Positions 54,590 to 64,000 of a stretch of 64,000 nucleotides of DNA are shown here, piece by piece. How positions within the stretch are numbered: the stretch's first letter is position 1; every line of letters begins with the position of its first letter. The notes under the pieces were generated by a model. That model searched no databases. It was not told the DNA's origin and worked only from the letters and a program-made list of their open reading frames with translations. This DNA is from Holothuria scabra (taxonomy: Eukaryota > Echinodermata > Holothuroidea > Aspidochirotida > Holothuriidae): the NCBI GenBank assembly GCA_037179385.1, contig CM074185.1, positions 11,832,922-11,896,921 on the forward strand, read 5' to 3'. Made by a program: the position numbers and the translations under genes.

Positions 54590-54670
54590 ACTGATTGGTC
54601 TTCGATAACTTGTCAAGCGGAAGTCCTTCCCATCATGCAACACAGTAGCAGACGATCAACATGTCGATGT
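54590..54670 (+). promoter_or_regulatory. Promoter-like patch inside hAT-like element
   Basis: Contains an inverted CCAAT (TGATTGGTC), an ETS-like CGGAAGT, and then an ATG opening a 17-codon basic frame (MSMLLRRMAPHF). The combination resembles a TATA-less housekeeping promoter, possibly captured. No spliceable exon could be followed, so this is speculative. Confidence 0.25.
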
Positions 54671-55416
54671 TACTGCGAAGGATGGCACCACATTTTTCCT
54701 GCCTTTTGCTATGAATTCGCTGGTATTAAATATTCCAGAAGGCATAAGTGGTATTTAAGAACGTTGTGGATATTTGACTGATCGTCGGTCACGTAGCTTA
54801 CGCTTTTTGCTTGTTTAACCGATCACAGTCAGTGGCTCAAGCTGCAAGGGGAAATATTTATGTACTGCAGAACACAGTACACAGGTACGTACCTGCGTGG
54901 GTTTCGGTAGCTCCATAACTCCCAGTTCAAACTCGATCGATGAATCGAAAATTTTCTGGGCTCACTTAGGGTGAATTACGCACAACATCCCCCCCCCTTA
55001 AACAGCAAAATGTAATTTAAAGCATAGTTAGTTTCAATAAATCCTATGGCAAGTTTGCCAAAAATCTGTATATTAGACTAAAAAATCTGTAGCCAGTTCA
55101 AATCTCTAAAACAGTGGTATTCTACCACCCAAACTGTTAGAGTGGCAAGGATATGACATGTGTTAAATGTTAGCTGTTGCAAGTTCGTAACCTAGGCCTA
55201 CATTGAGAAAAAAATCGGAAAATTTAAGTGCTTTCTTTCCCCCCCTTCCTTCCCGCGGAAAAAATCTAGCTACCCCACTGCAAGTAACCTTCCCCATCGC
55301 GGAAAACAGAAACTAGACAATTTTAATGTCCGAGCTTGTAATTGCAGCGAATGGTCGCAACCAGAAGTGCAGTGCTCATTCGATCGATTGGTGAAATTTA
55401 TAAGCTACCATCATTC

Positions 55417-55563
55417 TTTGACCGACGATCGGTCAAATACGCCCAAACGCATCGCTCCTTTGACCGAAAATCAGTCAAATAAGGTAGAGTGCCATCATTC
55501 TTTGACCAACGGTCGGTCAAATACGCACAAACACATCGCTCATTTGACCGATGATCGGTCAAA
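55417..55563. repeat. Four 21-bp palindromes at 42-bp spacing
   Basis: Palindromes of form TTTGACCGA-N3-TCGGTCAAA at 55417-55437, 55459-55479 (imperfect), 55501-55521 and 55543-55563, exactly 42 bp apart. The intervening 21 bp are also related (ATACGC.CAAAC.CATCGCTC or a variant). A related half-degenerate palindrome lies at 54773-54791. Tandem 42-bp units with strong dyad symmetry look like protein-binding sites. Confidence 0.85.
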
Positions 55564-55812
55564 TACGCCCCACCATTTAAGAATGCTCAAAATCATTATT
55601 TTAACTCAAATCTGTTCTATGAGCCATACCATCGTAATTAGAGCTCAGTTTGTTGTTTTGGCTTAAAACATTGTTACCTTTGTACATGTAGGCCAGTGAC
55701 CGTAGTAAGGAGTGACTAGAAGGAGCGGATTATATGGTCACGTTCAGTGACTAGGCTAGCCCAACTTTGGCCTCCTATTCGTTAACGTAAGGCCTATCGT
55801 AGAGGCCTAAGC

Positions 55813-56322
55813 TTAGAGGGCAAAACAAGTGTGTTCATTATTGGGCAGGTCATTAATGTAAACTGAAAACAACAGGGGACCCAAGACTGTACCTTGGGGG
55901 ACACCAGAGATAACATCCACCCAATCTGAAAAATCACCACTCACTACGACTCTCTGCTTCTGGGACTTAAGAAAATTAGTAATCCAGTTAAGGGTGTTGC
56001 CTCAAATACCATAGTTCTGTAATTTACAAAGCACCTGGTTATGAGGAACCGTATCAAAAGCCTTAGAAAAATCCATGATAATCATGTCAGTCTGGGATCT
56101 ATGATCTAAAGACTGCACTAGGTCATTGGTTGTCAAGATCAATTGAGATTCACAAGAATGGCATTGTCTGAAGCCATGCTGCCTGTTTGTGATAACTGAG
56201 TGGTTTTCAAAGTGATGCATAATATGAGAATGTATAATGTGTTCCAGGACCTTGCAACAAATCGAGGTAAGAGAGACCGGCCTATAGTTTGAGGCTAGGG
56301 AACGGTCACGGATGAAATACAA
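55813..56322 (-). pseudogene. LINE reverse-transcriptase domain fragment, internal stop
   Basis: Minus-strand frame: SNYRPVSLTSICCKVLEHII, HGFRQCHSCESQLI and MIIMDFSKAFDTVPHNQVLC. After an in-frame TGA (56002-56004) it continues [39 protein letters not shown] and LPNN. These are RT palm/fingers motifs ([20 protein letters not shown]) of CR1/Jockey-group LINEs. It ends before the YADD box. Truncated on the 5' side near a TTAA MITE and on the 3' side near the hAT-like element. Confidence 0.92.
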
Positions 56323-56349
56323 ACTGGTTGTTTAAATAGAACAAATTAC

Positions 56350-56654
56350 TTAAAGACTCAGTTCTCTCACCCCAAACAGTACCAATTCTCCTAACTTTCT
56401 TACTGAAGCCCCTCCCACAATTATCTGAAAGTCATCCTCATCCAGATACAATCTCAATTTATTGCTTCTAGGTGTTTATAGAAAAACTCAATTTATATAA
56501 TCAAAACACTCTCAGTACTGTTCATGCCATGTAATATAAGCTTTGACACTCTGCATTGTTTGAATTAGTTGCCAGTCAAAGAGCTGAGCCAATTGAGAAT
56601 TTCGGTACCCTGGTACCAAAACTGAAGTTTGGGGTGAGAGGTTTGGCCCTTTAA
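56350..56654 (+). mobile_element. TTAA MITE (CTCACCCC family)
   Basis: TTAA at 56350-56353 and 56651-56654. Left arm AGACTCAGTTCTCTCACCCC, right arm GGGGTGAGAGGTTTGGCCCT. Inserted just upstream of the LINE RT fragment. Confidence 0.87.
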
Positions 56655-56659
56655 AATTG

Positions 56660-57030
56660 TTCCTTCAATAAAAATGATAAATTAAATGAGAATTCCTAAC
56701 TGTTGGAGTTTGTCTCAGATAACCTTTGGACAACCTACTGTAAGACTACAAACCTCAATAATTTCAGTTAACTAATCTGATGTTCTTCTTAATTCTCACA
56801 AGTCACTGCAGAATCCTCCTCTCAAACACTCCTGTCAACTATCAAGGCGAAAGTTATCTAAATAATTATTTTTGAAAATGAATTTATGCACACACCCCCT
56901 CAAATAATAAAGTAGTACTAGCACACACAGGGAACAGCCCAGGAAAGCCCTGTGACTTGCAGGTATCTTTACATAGGTCAAACAGGTTTTACTGCTAGAC
57001 GGTACTTACTGTATATTATTTGAAACCACT
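56660..57030. other. Intergenic, no feature
   Basis: AT-rich sequence without recognised gene or repeat. Confidence 0.35.
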
Positions 57031-57035
57031 CAACC

Positions 57036-57125
57036 GGCAATGGCTTTCATAGCACAATTGGAAAGCGAGCTGGTTCAAATGCCATACCCAAAGGGGTCAA
57101 GGGTTGGAATACCGGTGTAACCCTT
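57036..57125 (+). mobile_element. Diverged tRNA-derived SINE head
   Basis: TAGCACAATTGGAAAGCG resembles box A and GGGTTGGAATACCGG resembles box B, about 50 bp apart. The body is not delineated. Confidence 0.42.
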
Positions 57126-57129
57126 GCTT

Positions 57130-57910
57130 TTCATTATTCCACAGCACTAACCATTCTCTTCTTTCCACAGCAAATATATCATACTGCTTTTCTCCAGTGG
57201 GGACAAAATGATATAAGAAACACATTTAACTTTTGAAAAAATAAAAACGACTTTGTTTTTCTCTGAAAACTTTAAAAGTTTCAGTGCCCTCTTTTAAGTT
57301 GAGAGCCATTTAAAATGATGTCATTCCAGTTACTGATTCTAAATTAGTTCCCAAGTATGTAAGTACTTTGTGGTATGTTTGGGTCCCATGTATATGTACA
57401 AGGGGTCATTAATAATTACAATGTATGCCTATTGTATGAACACACTCTTCTTTTCACTAAATATTACTGGAAATCACTCATTCATGCATCTCATACTACA
57501 GTATCCATACAGTCAGTCTTTGTGGATTCCAACTGCAGTAAATTGTGGGATTTTTGACAGCATAGCATATCTTCTGGAAAATAAAGCCTAATATTTAGCA
57601 ACAGATTGGTTGTTGATTAATCAAAAGATTTTATACCCCTCTAAATGATTAATTCATTAATTGGAAATTGACAAAACTCCTGTATTTATAATGCAACATT
57701 TTGGCCCAGTTTGCTTCAACTGCATCCAATGGCAATGCCATGGTGGCAGCATTTGGTGCGTACAGTACAGTATGCCTGCACCATACAATCTGTTTTCAAT
57801 TTCAAATGAAGAAAAGGCAGAAGATAACACCTGACCAGACTGAACATCATACCAGCTTATGTAGACCAACTGTTTCCTGTTAATTTCAAGTGTGGAGAGA
57901 GCAGCTCCAA
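57130..57910. other. Intergenic, no supported gene
   Basis: Several overlapping ORFs of 60-73 codons on both strands; none shows splice sites or a recognised domain. Confidence 0.35.
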
Positions 57911-57914
57911 GTTG

Positions 57915-58140
57915 GGATAGGGGCAGGGCTGAAAAAAAGTTAATTTCCTGGAAAGGGAATAAAATTATTCCTCAGGAAGGAAATAAAATTTCTCACAATT
58001 TGTCCTATATGGGATGCCTAGAAGATATTTTCATGTGCACCAAAAGAGAATTCCCCCCCCCCCCCCAGTTGCCAAAATTCCCTTCAGATGTCCAACTTTC
58101 CCTAGAATGAGCCTCAGTTTCCCAACTTTTTCTACCATGG
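57915..58140 (-). repeat. Dispersed repeat (GGAAAAAGTTGG family), copy 2
   Basis: Reverse-oriented relative of 10219-10405 and 61338-61530: TGGTAGAAAAAGTTGGGAAA on the minus strand, then a poly-G/C tract and AATTTTATTTCCTTCC. A poly-C run is at 58050-58065. Confidence 0.5.
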
Positions 58141-58494
58141 GAATCAGCCTCAAATGTTAAAAGGAAGAGTTATAGGAAAATTCAGCTTAGTTAAACTTTG
58201 TGATCTGATCTTTCAAGTTTCAATGATACTGAAAACTAAGGCAAAACAGAATAGCAGAGCAATGTCCAGTAGTACTACAGTAGGCACAGTTCAGCACATA
58301 AATCAAGAAGCAAAATAAATCACCATTTTGCAAATCTTGGCCCTTCAAGACAAAAGGATATCCCCTTGTACCAGTCTTCCCTACAATGGGTGTCAGTTAT
58401 GGGAGTGATGAGTCAATTTCACCCCTCTGCCACACTAAAATATGGTCATGCTCCTTTTTTCAGGTGTAAAGTCTGATCACTTTAAAATTTACAA

Positions 58495-58640
58495 TGTTTT
58501 GTTGAAGTGAACATTTTATTGCAAACAAAATTTCAAATGATAACTGCATAGACCATTTACACTTTCAAGCCTGGAAAATGCCATTTCTTCTCTCTGAGGT
58601 CATGATTTTGCAAAATTTTATTTATGCCCCATGCCAACTT
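58495..58640 (-). repeat. Dispersed repeat (TTTTGAGCTTTC family), diverged copy
   Basis: TTTTATTGCAAACAAAATTTC and CAAGCCTGGAAAATGCCATT correspond to 48380-48470. Same orientation as the 48.4-kb arm. Confidence 0.45.
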
Positions 58641-58856
58641 ATGGCTGCATTCTCCTTGTAGCTCTAAAATATTTCTATTTTGATGTGCGTATTAAATTTG
58701 ATATGTGATTGAATGTCAGTGATTTAACTCATATGATGCTGAATCAATTTGAGGGCACACTTTAACTTTACCTCAACATGTACCCTTGTAGTTACTGTTC
58801 ATTTCCCTCTAAAATGTTACAACCGTTTATGTCTACCCCACCCACGGACTTATATA

Positions 58857-59226
58857 CATGGACATAGCGTGTAACTTGTACGTCCTATGCGTAGCTGGAC
58901 ATCACTGACTGAGAGAAAAAAAGGAGCACCAAGATGGCCACGGTGAACCTATCAATGGTCCGATTTCATGATGACTCGACTCTGTAATATTTCAAGCAAA
59001 AGTTAAACTTTGAATGGGGAAAAATATCATATTCCTGCAATACGTGAAGTGATTTTGACCTTACCTTGCCATATTTCAAAAATATTTTAACCTTCTTGCA
59101 AATATGGTGCTATACCTGAGCAAGTCCAGACTTTCACACCAAAACATAGCAGACGGCCATTTTGGTGCGCTTTTTCTCACTCGTACGGTATCGACAATAT
59201 ACTGTGCAGTATGCTCCGTCCATGAA
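58857..59226. repeat. Imperfect inverted repeat with AAGATGGCC arms
   Basis: Left CATGGACATAGC...GAGCACCAAGATGGCCACGG pairs with right GGCCATTTTGGTGCGC...GCTCCGTCCATG. About 370 bp, CpG-richer than its surroundings. Probably a diverged MITE; no clear TSD. The ACCAAGATGGCC motif resembles a YY1/Kozak start site, but the frame stops after 17 codons. Confidence 0.5.
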
Positions 59227-59630
59227 TAGGAAGTGTGTGACCCCACCACAATCTACAGTGTGATCTAAGACACCGGATGGAGGATACCGTACTTGTTGAA
59301 AATAGAGCAGTTTAAATATTTTGAAGAGGCTTGGTTGCTACTGTGTGGAATAAAATACCAAATTCCCATTCAACAGTATTTACAAAATGATTGTAATCAT
59401 TCTTCTCACTTGAAAGACCTTTAAAGTGTGTGTTGATTCTGGTAAATAATCAATAAAAAAGGAAAAAAGTAAGTGTTGGAACAAAAGGTCAATTTTGCTG
59501 ATTAACTTCTGATAGCCTGTTTAAAGGGAAGCAATTGTACAGCCTTCTAGACAGCACAGAAAATTCAGTATAATTATTCCAAGCAATGTGGCATCTTTAA
59601 AGACCAATTTTATCCCAAGTCAAACGTAGT

Positions 59631-60640
59631 ATGAGTTTTTCTGAGGCAAGTCTGAAAGGCAGTCAAGCAAAGCACCATATTTTTCCGAAATTACCCATAG
59701 TGCAACAGAACAGTGACGTAAAACCTGCACCCAATGTATACTTTTGTTTGCTATTGCGCGATATCATATACTATACTGAGCAAATGTTCGTAACACTACT
59801 GAAGACTAGCGCACCTGCCCATCGTTTAATTCATTTTACAAACATTTCAATGGTTGAGTTTGAGATAAAGGTTCAGAAATCAAAAGATAAACTCCTTAAA
59901 AGAATATGTACACCTCTTCCGGGCCAAGTGCATATGATTTTGAGCCAGTTTGACCAAGGAAAACTCGTTCACCTGAGAGCGATGTGACCAGCACCCGCAG
60001 CAAACCAGACGTACAGTCTATACAAGCTAACGTTAGACCAAGGGTCAGTACGTTACGTATGGGCTTATACCAGTATAGCCTAATATGTAGCCTATGCCGT
60101 ATAACAATAACACCGATCGATGTGTATGGTGTCTTAGCCGGTTTCTCTTCACGATTGCCTTCTTTTAATGTTTAAGTATCCACAAATATCCTACATTACT
60201 TACGAGAGTTACAAAAGGTTCGACTAAATCGAATCTTTGCGAAAATGAGTGAAAATGAACCTAACTGTTGCACCGAAAAGCATGCTAAAATACAGTCTCG
60301 CTAGTCACAGCTTGTTGTTGTTACAGCTTGTAGTTTCACGGTCTACCGAAAGTAACTTATCTTGGTTTGTACAAAAGCAGTCAGATATAACAAGTATTTT
60401 TTATTTGAGGATGAAACAAAAAGAAGAACAAAAAATTATTGGGTTATAATCAAAAATTTTTATCAGTAAAGCAAAAGCAACTATGAAGTTTTTTTAAGCT
60501 TCGTAAAGGGTAATTATAAATTCAGCTGTAAGTCTAAGTAAGTTGGTAACCACTTTTATGAAATCTGATCAGGTGCAGGTTTTACGTCATCAATCAGCTG
60601 ATCCATGGTCGTGTTTCTTCAAGTATGGCGATACTCATGT
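59631..60640 (+). other. CpG-richer segment with 118-codon ORF and 18-bp inverted repeat
   Basis: An ORF at 59631-59987 (starts MSFSEASLKGSQAKHH) has no recognised domain. TGACGTAAAACCTGCACC at 59713-59730 reappears inverted at about 60573-60590. This may be an old DNA element; ends not found. Confidence 0.3.
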
Positions 60641-60699
60641 CTTGAAGAGCGGGAGATTTGAAACTTTTTTGCGGTATGAGTTTTTAACGGAAAAACAAC

Positions 60700-61330
60700 A
60701 CAGTAGTGTTAATATCTAATGTTTATATATGTACTACACATATGTGGGGAGTCAAATGGCCACTATTGCTCCCCTTTAAAGTTCATTTTTTGATGTAAAA
60801 AGTGTTGTCTACCCTCTATTCTTTAATAAGTTTCAAGGTCTTGAAAGGCATAAGCAGTGGCTCTAAATTTATTTTGGACACATCAGCTTAATTTTACATT
60901 TCTTGTTATTTCTTTTTCAAAAGTCTTTTCTAAAATTTTAGGAATGTAAATAAATACATTATTGCATAGAATATGCAGTAAGCCACTGAATTACTGTCCT
61001 TTGGTTTTCACAACTCAGTAAGGAAAATGAAATGCCATATGAATTGCATTTGGCCATTTAAAATGAACCCCATTCAAAGTTTCTATTAAGGAGGGTAAAG
61101 GGGAATTTGTCCTCTCCTTCCCAAGTAAAATCCTCTCACTTCTTATTTTCATTAAAATACAAAAATTTCAACTACAGTTTCTTAATTGAAAAATCAGACA
61201 CTTTTGCTGCCAATGTTTGAACTTAGTTAAATAGCCTTAAAATTCTGTAGGGGCCTAGAAGCAAGTTTTTCCCCCCTCCCTTCTAAGCCCACCCATAAAT
61301 TTGGCCAAAAGCTGCATCAGTTTCCAGAGC
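60700..61330. other. Intergenic, no feature
   Basis: AT-rich, no recognised gene or element. Confidence 0.35.
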
Positions 61331-61337
61331 TGTTACC

Positions 61338-61530
61338 ATGAGTGGAAAAAGTTGGGAAGCTGTGAGGCTTGCTCCTGAAAAATTAGCCATCTGGAAGAAT
61401 TAAGCAATTGAAAGCAAGCTTCCCATTTCTGTATTAAAATTTAGGGAGAACTGTAGGAGATCGTATGAGTTCCCTTCCATGGAAATAATTTTACTGCGTT
61501 CTTTAGAAGGAAATAAGCAAGTTTTCAGCC
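61338..61530 (+). repeat. Dispersed repeat (GGAAAAAGTTGG family), copy 3
   Basis: GAGTGGAAAAAGTTGGGAAG, a TTCCCATTTCTGTA core, TTAGGGAGAACTGTAGGAGA and AAGGAAATAAGCA follow the order seen in 10219-10405. Confidence 0.5.
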
Positions 61531-61997
61531 CTTGGTAAAACATAAACCAATCAGCATCACATGCAGTTGCAGACTAGAGTTGAGCCAAACCATTGGACAT
61601 TTCTTCCAACCCTGATCACTGAAGTGGTTAAAAATGGTCCATTAAAGGGTCATGTGGACCTATTCTAGTATAAATTTGGGTGACTTCATTTTCCCTTTGT
61701 AAATGGGCTCATTGAGTTGAAATCAATAACTTTATAATGAAAGTGAAAGATCTGTGAAAAAAATTTCTGTGAGAGAAGGCCATGACCCAATCCCCCCGCC
61801 CCCCACATCCCCGTGTACTCCAGTGCATCTAATCATAAATTTTTGGAAACCCTAATATTGCACTTACAGTATAAGTACTCACTCATAAAACAGTTTTAGG
61901 ATGTGGGAGTTTGACCGTTTTTCATTGGTATTGTTCTGTATCTAAAGAAAACTCAGCTTTAGACATTTGTTTCATGAACCAACTCAATCAGTTTGCT

Positions 61998-62309
61998 TTA
62001 AAGGCCCAATTTTCTGACCCCAAACAGTACCAATTCTCCTAACCTTCTTCCTTAAGCCTCTCCCACAGTTGTCTGAAATTCATCCTCCTCCTGACATACA
62101 ATTATCTCAGTTTACTGCTTCAGGGTGAGTATAAAAGCTCAATTTGTACAGTATAACAAAAACACTCTCAGTACAGTTCATGCTGTGTAATATAAGGTTC
62201 CATACTGTGCATTGTTTGAATTAGCTGTCAATCAAAGAGCTGAGCCAATTGAGAATTTTGTAAACCCTTATCAGAATTGTAGTTTGGAGTGAGGCACTAG
62301 GCCCTTTAA
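61998..62309 (+). mobile_element. TTAA MITE (CTCACCCC family)
   Basis: TTAA at 61998-62001 and 62306-62309. Left arm AGGCCCAATTTTCTGACCCC, right arm GGAGTGAGGCACTAGGCCCT. Internal landmarks conserved but more diverged than the 16.2 and 52.7-kb copies. Confidence 0.83.
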
Positions 62310-62681
62310 GCAATTTTCCTAAAAAATCCTTTAGAAATAGCCCAGCCACATAAAGTGCTACATATTTATAATGAACAAAGTCCTTTTGTTTCAGATTTTT
62401 TTTTTGCAATACTGCCCTCTATTTCACAGTTTCCTTATTAAAAGTTTGTCAAGACAAAAAGTAACTTAAACTTCAAATTTGCCAGCAAATATGCAGAACT
62501 GTAGTTGGTGCCTGCTGGGCCAGTCTTGCAGAATGTGGATTCATTACGATACTGTAGGCTTAGAGTTGCAGTGGTGGGTGTCATTACCTCTAGGCCCCTA
62601 CTCCTAATCCAATCACCTAACATTAACACTAGAAGCAAGAAGAGAAAATAGAGATTTTGTAAATTATATTGGTTAGGTTGG

Positions 62682-62765
62682 TTTTAAAGAATTTTACGAC
62701 CCAATTTCTAACCAACTGGCTTTCTGCCAGCCGGTCACAGCTTTTGCCAGTTGTGTAAATTATGT
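62682..62765 (+). repeat. Low-identity dispersed repeat (CCAGTCACAG family), copy 2
   Basis: Shares TTTTACGACCCAATTT, GCCGGTCACAGC and TTTTGCCAGTTGTG with 20150-20270. Confidence 0.35.
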
Positions 62766-62769
62766 GGAG

Positions 62770-63500
62770 TCAATCCTCATCTGGGCTCACCAGGACTGTT
62801 ATTAGTTGTCACATGATTGAGGTATCTCAATAGGATGCTGAGTTTTCTTGACTTTGCATGTCACAGTTTCACAGATATCGTAGCATATCATAAGCCTGAG
62901 AGTGCCTCTAGTTAGTCTACAGTATGTTGTCTGTTTGGAGAAAGTGGGTGATGTGGACAGAGCTTTCAAGAGCAAAAATGTCCCTGCAACTGTCACTTCA
63001 AAGTTAACCCTGCATGCCATGTTATGTTCTGTTCTTCAAACATGGTTGAATTAAAAATCAAAATTAAAACAGAACATGTACCTGTACATTTGGAAAATAA
63101 CAAGGAAAGGTTGAATAGCCTTATGGTTTCTGGTTAAGTCATACTTTCCCTCCAGTTTGGGGGTTACTGTACATTTGGGAATTTTCTATTTTCTCTAGTG
63201 AGTTTAAGGGCAGCAGAGATTACTGTCACTTCCTCACACATTGACAAGGAATGCTTTGTTTCCTTTTGTTTATTCAGATTGTTATTTTGACCTTGAAGTT
63301 AATATCAAAAGGACTCCCTTGGAGGGAATGCAAAGTTTATAAAGTTCCCATGCCACTTATGAGATCACATTTTGGATATTGCAGGAGAAAGTAGGCAGTA
63401 TAAAATTTAAAGAAAAGCAAAAGACTGTTTATTAATGTGAGGATATGATGTCATATTGTATGTGCTTGCTTCAAATTCACTCCTTGTAAAAAATGTGACA
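62770..63500. other. Intergenic, no feature
   Basis: No recognised gene. Could be an intron of the gene ending at 63828. Confidence 0.3.
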
Positions 63501-63504
63501 TCAT

Positions 63505-63533
63505 CACTTGGGGTGAGAGAACTGGGCCTTTAA
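63505..63533 (+). mobile_element. Right-end fragment of TTAA MITE (CTCACCCC family)
   Basis: CTTGGGGTGAGAGAACTGGG followed by CCTTTAA is the terminal arm of the family. The rest of the element is not recognisable. Confidence 0.55.
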
Positions 63534-63737
63534 GCAAGCTTCATTCATTCTCCCAATTTGAGCAAAAACAGTTGGTCTACTCATTTTGTTAATTGGAGTG
63601 CTTCATTCCAGGAGCTTGAGGTGCGATTAAATCGTACCCCAAATCCCAGTGACGGTGTTCATCGGAGTTCCTTCTTTAATTATCAGACTTGTTTTAATGA
63701 ATATTTTGTGGAAATGTTTATGCTTTTTGTTTTATAG

Positions 63738-63828
63738 TTTTATTCGTTGGGAATTAACACAGTTTAACAAAGAATACTATGCAAAGTTTGTGGACAAGCA
63801 AATGCAGGGAATATCGGTGGAGGAGTAA
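63738..63828 (+). CDS. Putative terminal coding exon, unrecognised protein
   Basis: A strong polypyrimidine tract and acceptor (ATGCTTTTTGTTTTATAG) precede a frame that needs two bases from an upstream exon. It reads FIRWELTQFNKEYYAKFVDK QMQGISVEE and then TAA. Composition (aromatic, charged, amphipathic) looks like real protein. The C-terminal position is inferred from the stop and the lack of a donor. Upstream exons were not identified with matching phase; a possible one begins at 63613 after TTCATTCCAG but its donor phase does not fit. Confidence 0.4.
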
Positions 63829-64000
63829 ATATTTACCCATCCCCTGAGGAGGGCTGTTCAGATCCTCATTTTTGCTGTCTTTGCTGAAAGAATTCCTAGA
63901 TTTAAAGGAGTCAAATTCTTACTTGGAGGCCAAAAGGATGAGAATGCTCCATCACTTTAAATTACACTGATACAGCTGCATGTGAAGACCCTTACCAATT

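Larger units (their letters stand above)
54176..55753 (+). mobile_element. 1.58-kb TAGCCC-ended hAT-like element
   Basis: Left end TAGCCCTTGAACAGGACC, right end GGTCACGTTCAGTGACTA. Exact 8-bp flanks GGCTAGCC at 54168-54175 and 55754-55761. Its terminal roughly 45 bp on each side are the same as the 91-bp element at 11897-11987. No transposase frame is visible, so it is non-autonomous. The interior is CpG-rich and contains a promoter-like patch (about 54590-54670) and an array of palindromes (55417-55563). Confidence 0.9.

Noticed and set aside
55417..55563. Regularly spaced palindromic repeats reminiscent of a CRISPR array
   Set aside because: The DNA is eukaryotic. The 21-bp 'spacers' are themselves similar, only four units exist, and they lie within a transposon with a clear TSD.

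Overview
The window is animal nuclear DNA: AT-rich, intron-containing, and packed with transposable elements. Two conserved host genes can be read exon by exon. TMCO1 (+ strand, 5' end outside the window, exons at 1-55, 2702-2761, 3994-4108, 5440-5584, 6333-6422) encodes the ER coiled-coil Oxa1/EMC3-family membrane protein. VAMP4 (- strand, start codon at 27725, exons at 27660-27725, 23950-24080, 20025-20125, 17944-18023, 15129-15180, last exon only tentative at 14976-15001) encodes an R-SNARE. The two genes are convergent, and their human orthologues both lie in band 1q24. Codon phases join perfectly across every junction except VAMP4's unresolved last one. A third gene may end at 63738-63828 (+); its product is not recognised. 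Gene content and repeat style suggest a marine invertebrate deuterostome, probably an echinoderm; the species cannot be named.

Almost everything else is mobile DNA, much of it with target-site duplications (TSDs) readable by eye. There is a 5'-truncated L1/Tx1-type LINE (21070-22958) with a 12-bp TSD. There are several degenerate LINE reverse-transcriptase fragments (19.5, 39.4, 41.7, 44.8 and 55.8 kb). TTAA-flanked MITE families appear at 9.6, 12.9, 15.3, 15.7, 16.2, 51.9, 52.7, 56.4, 62.0 and 63.5 kb. At least four element types have 8-bp TSDs: TAGCCC-ended, CACAGG-ended, CAGGGGTG-ended, and the ACCAG-ended foldback. A palindromic foldback family with TATGGCACGCC ends and 6-bp TSDs occurs at 10.5 and 43.6 kb. 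tRNA-derived SINE heads and a U2 snRNA-like sequence are also present.

Layout: 0-7 kb TMCO1; 7-15 kb convergent intergenic repeats (U2-like sequence, foldback A, TTAA element E1, MITEs); 15-28 kb VAMP4, its introns carrying MITEs and the LINE; 29-31 kb a cluster of four different DNA elements; 30.7-38.7 kb a second copy of TTAA element E2 split by a 7.14-kb insertion; 39-50 kb LINE remnants, foldback B with a nested element, and inverted repeats; 51-63 kb MITEs, a 1.58-kb hAT-like element with an array of palindromes, and old repeats; 63.7 kb the putative terminal exon.

The most interesting system is the 7.14-kb insertion in E2. It looks like two copies of a Helentron/HINE-like (rolling-circle) element, one inserted into a T-tract of the other. 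Both have the same 5' start, a 3' subterminal inverted copy of that start, a small terminal hairpin, and T|T targets. The related element E1 at 11.6 kb supplies the empty site.
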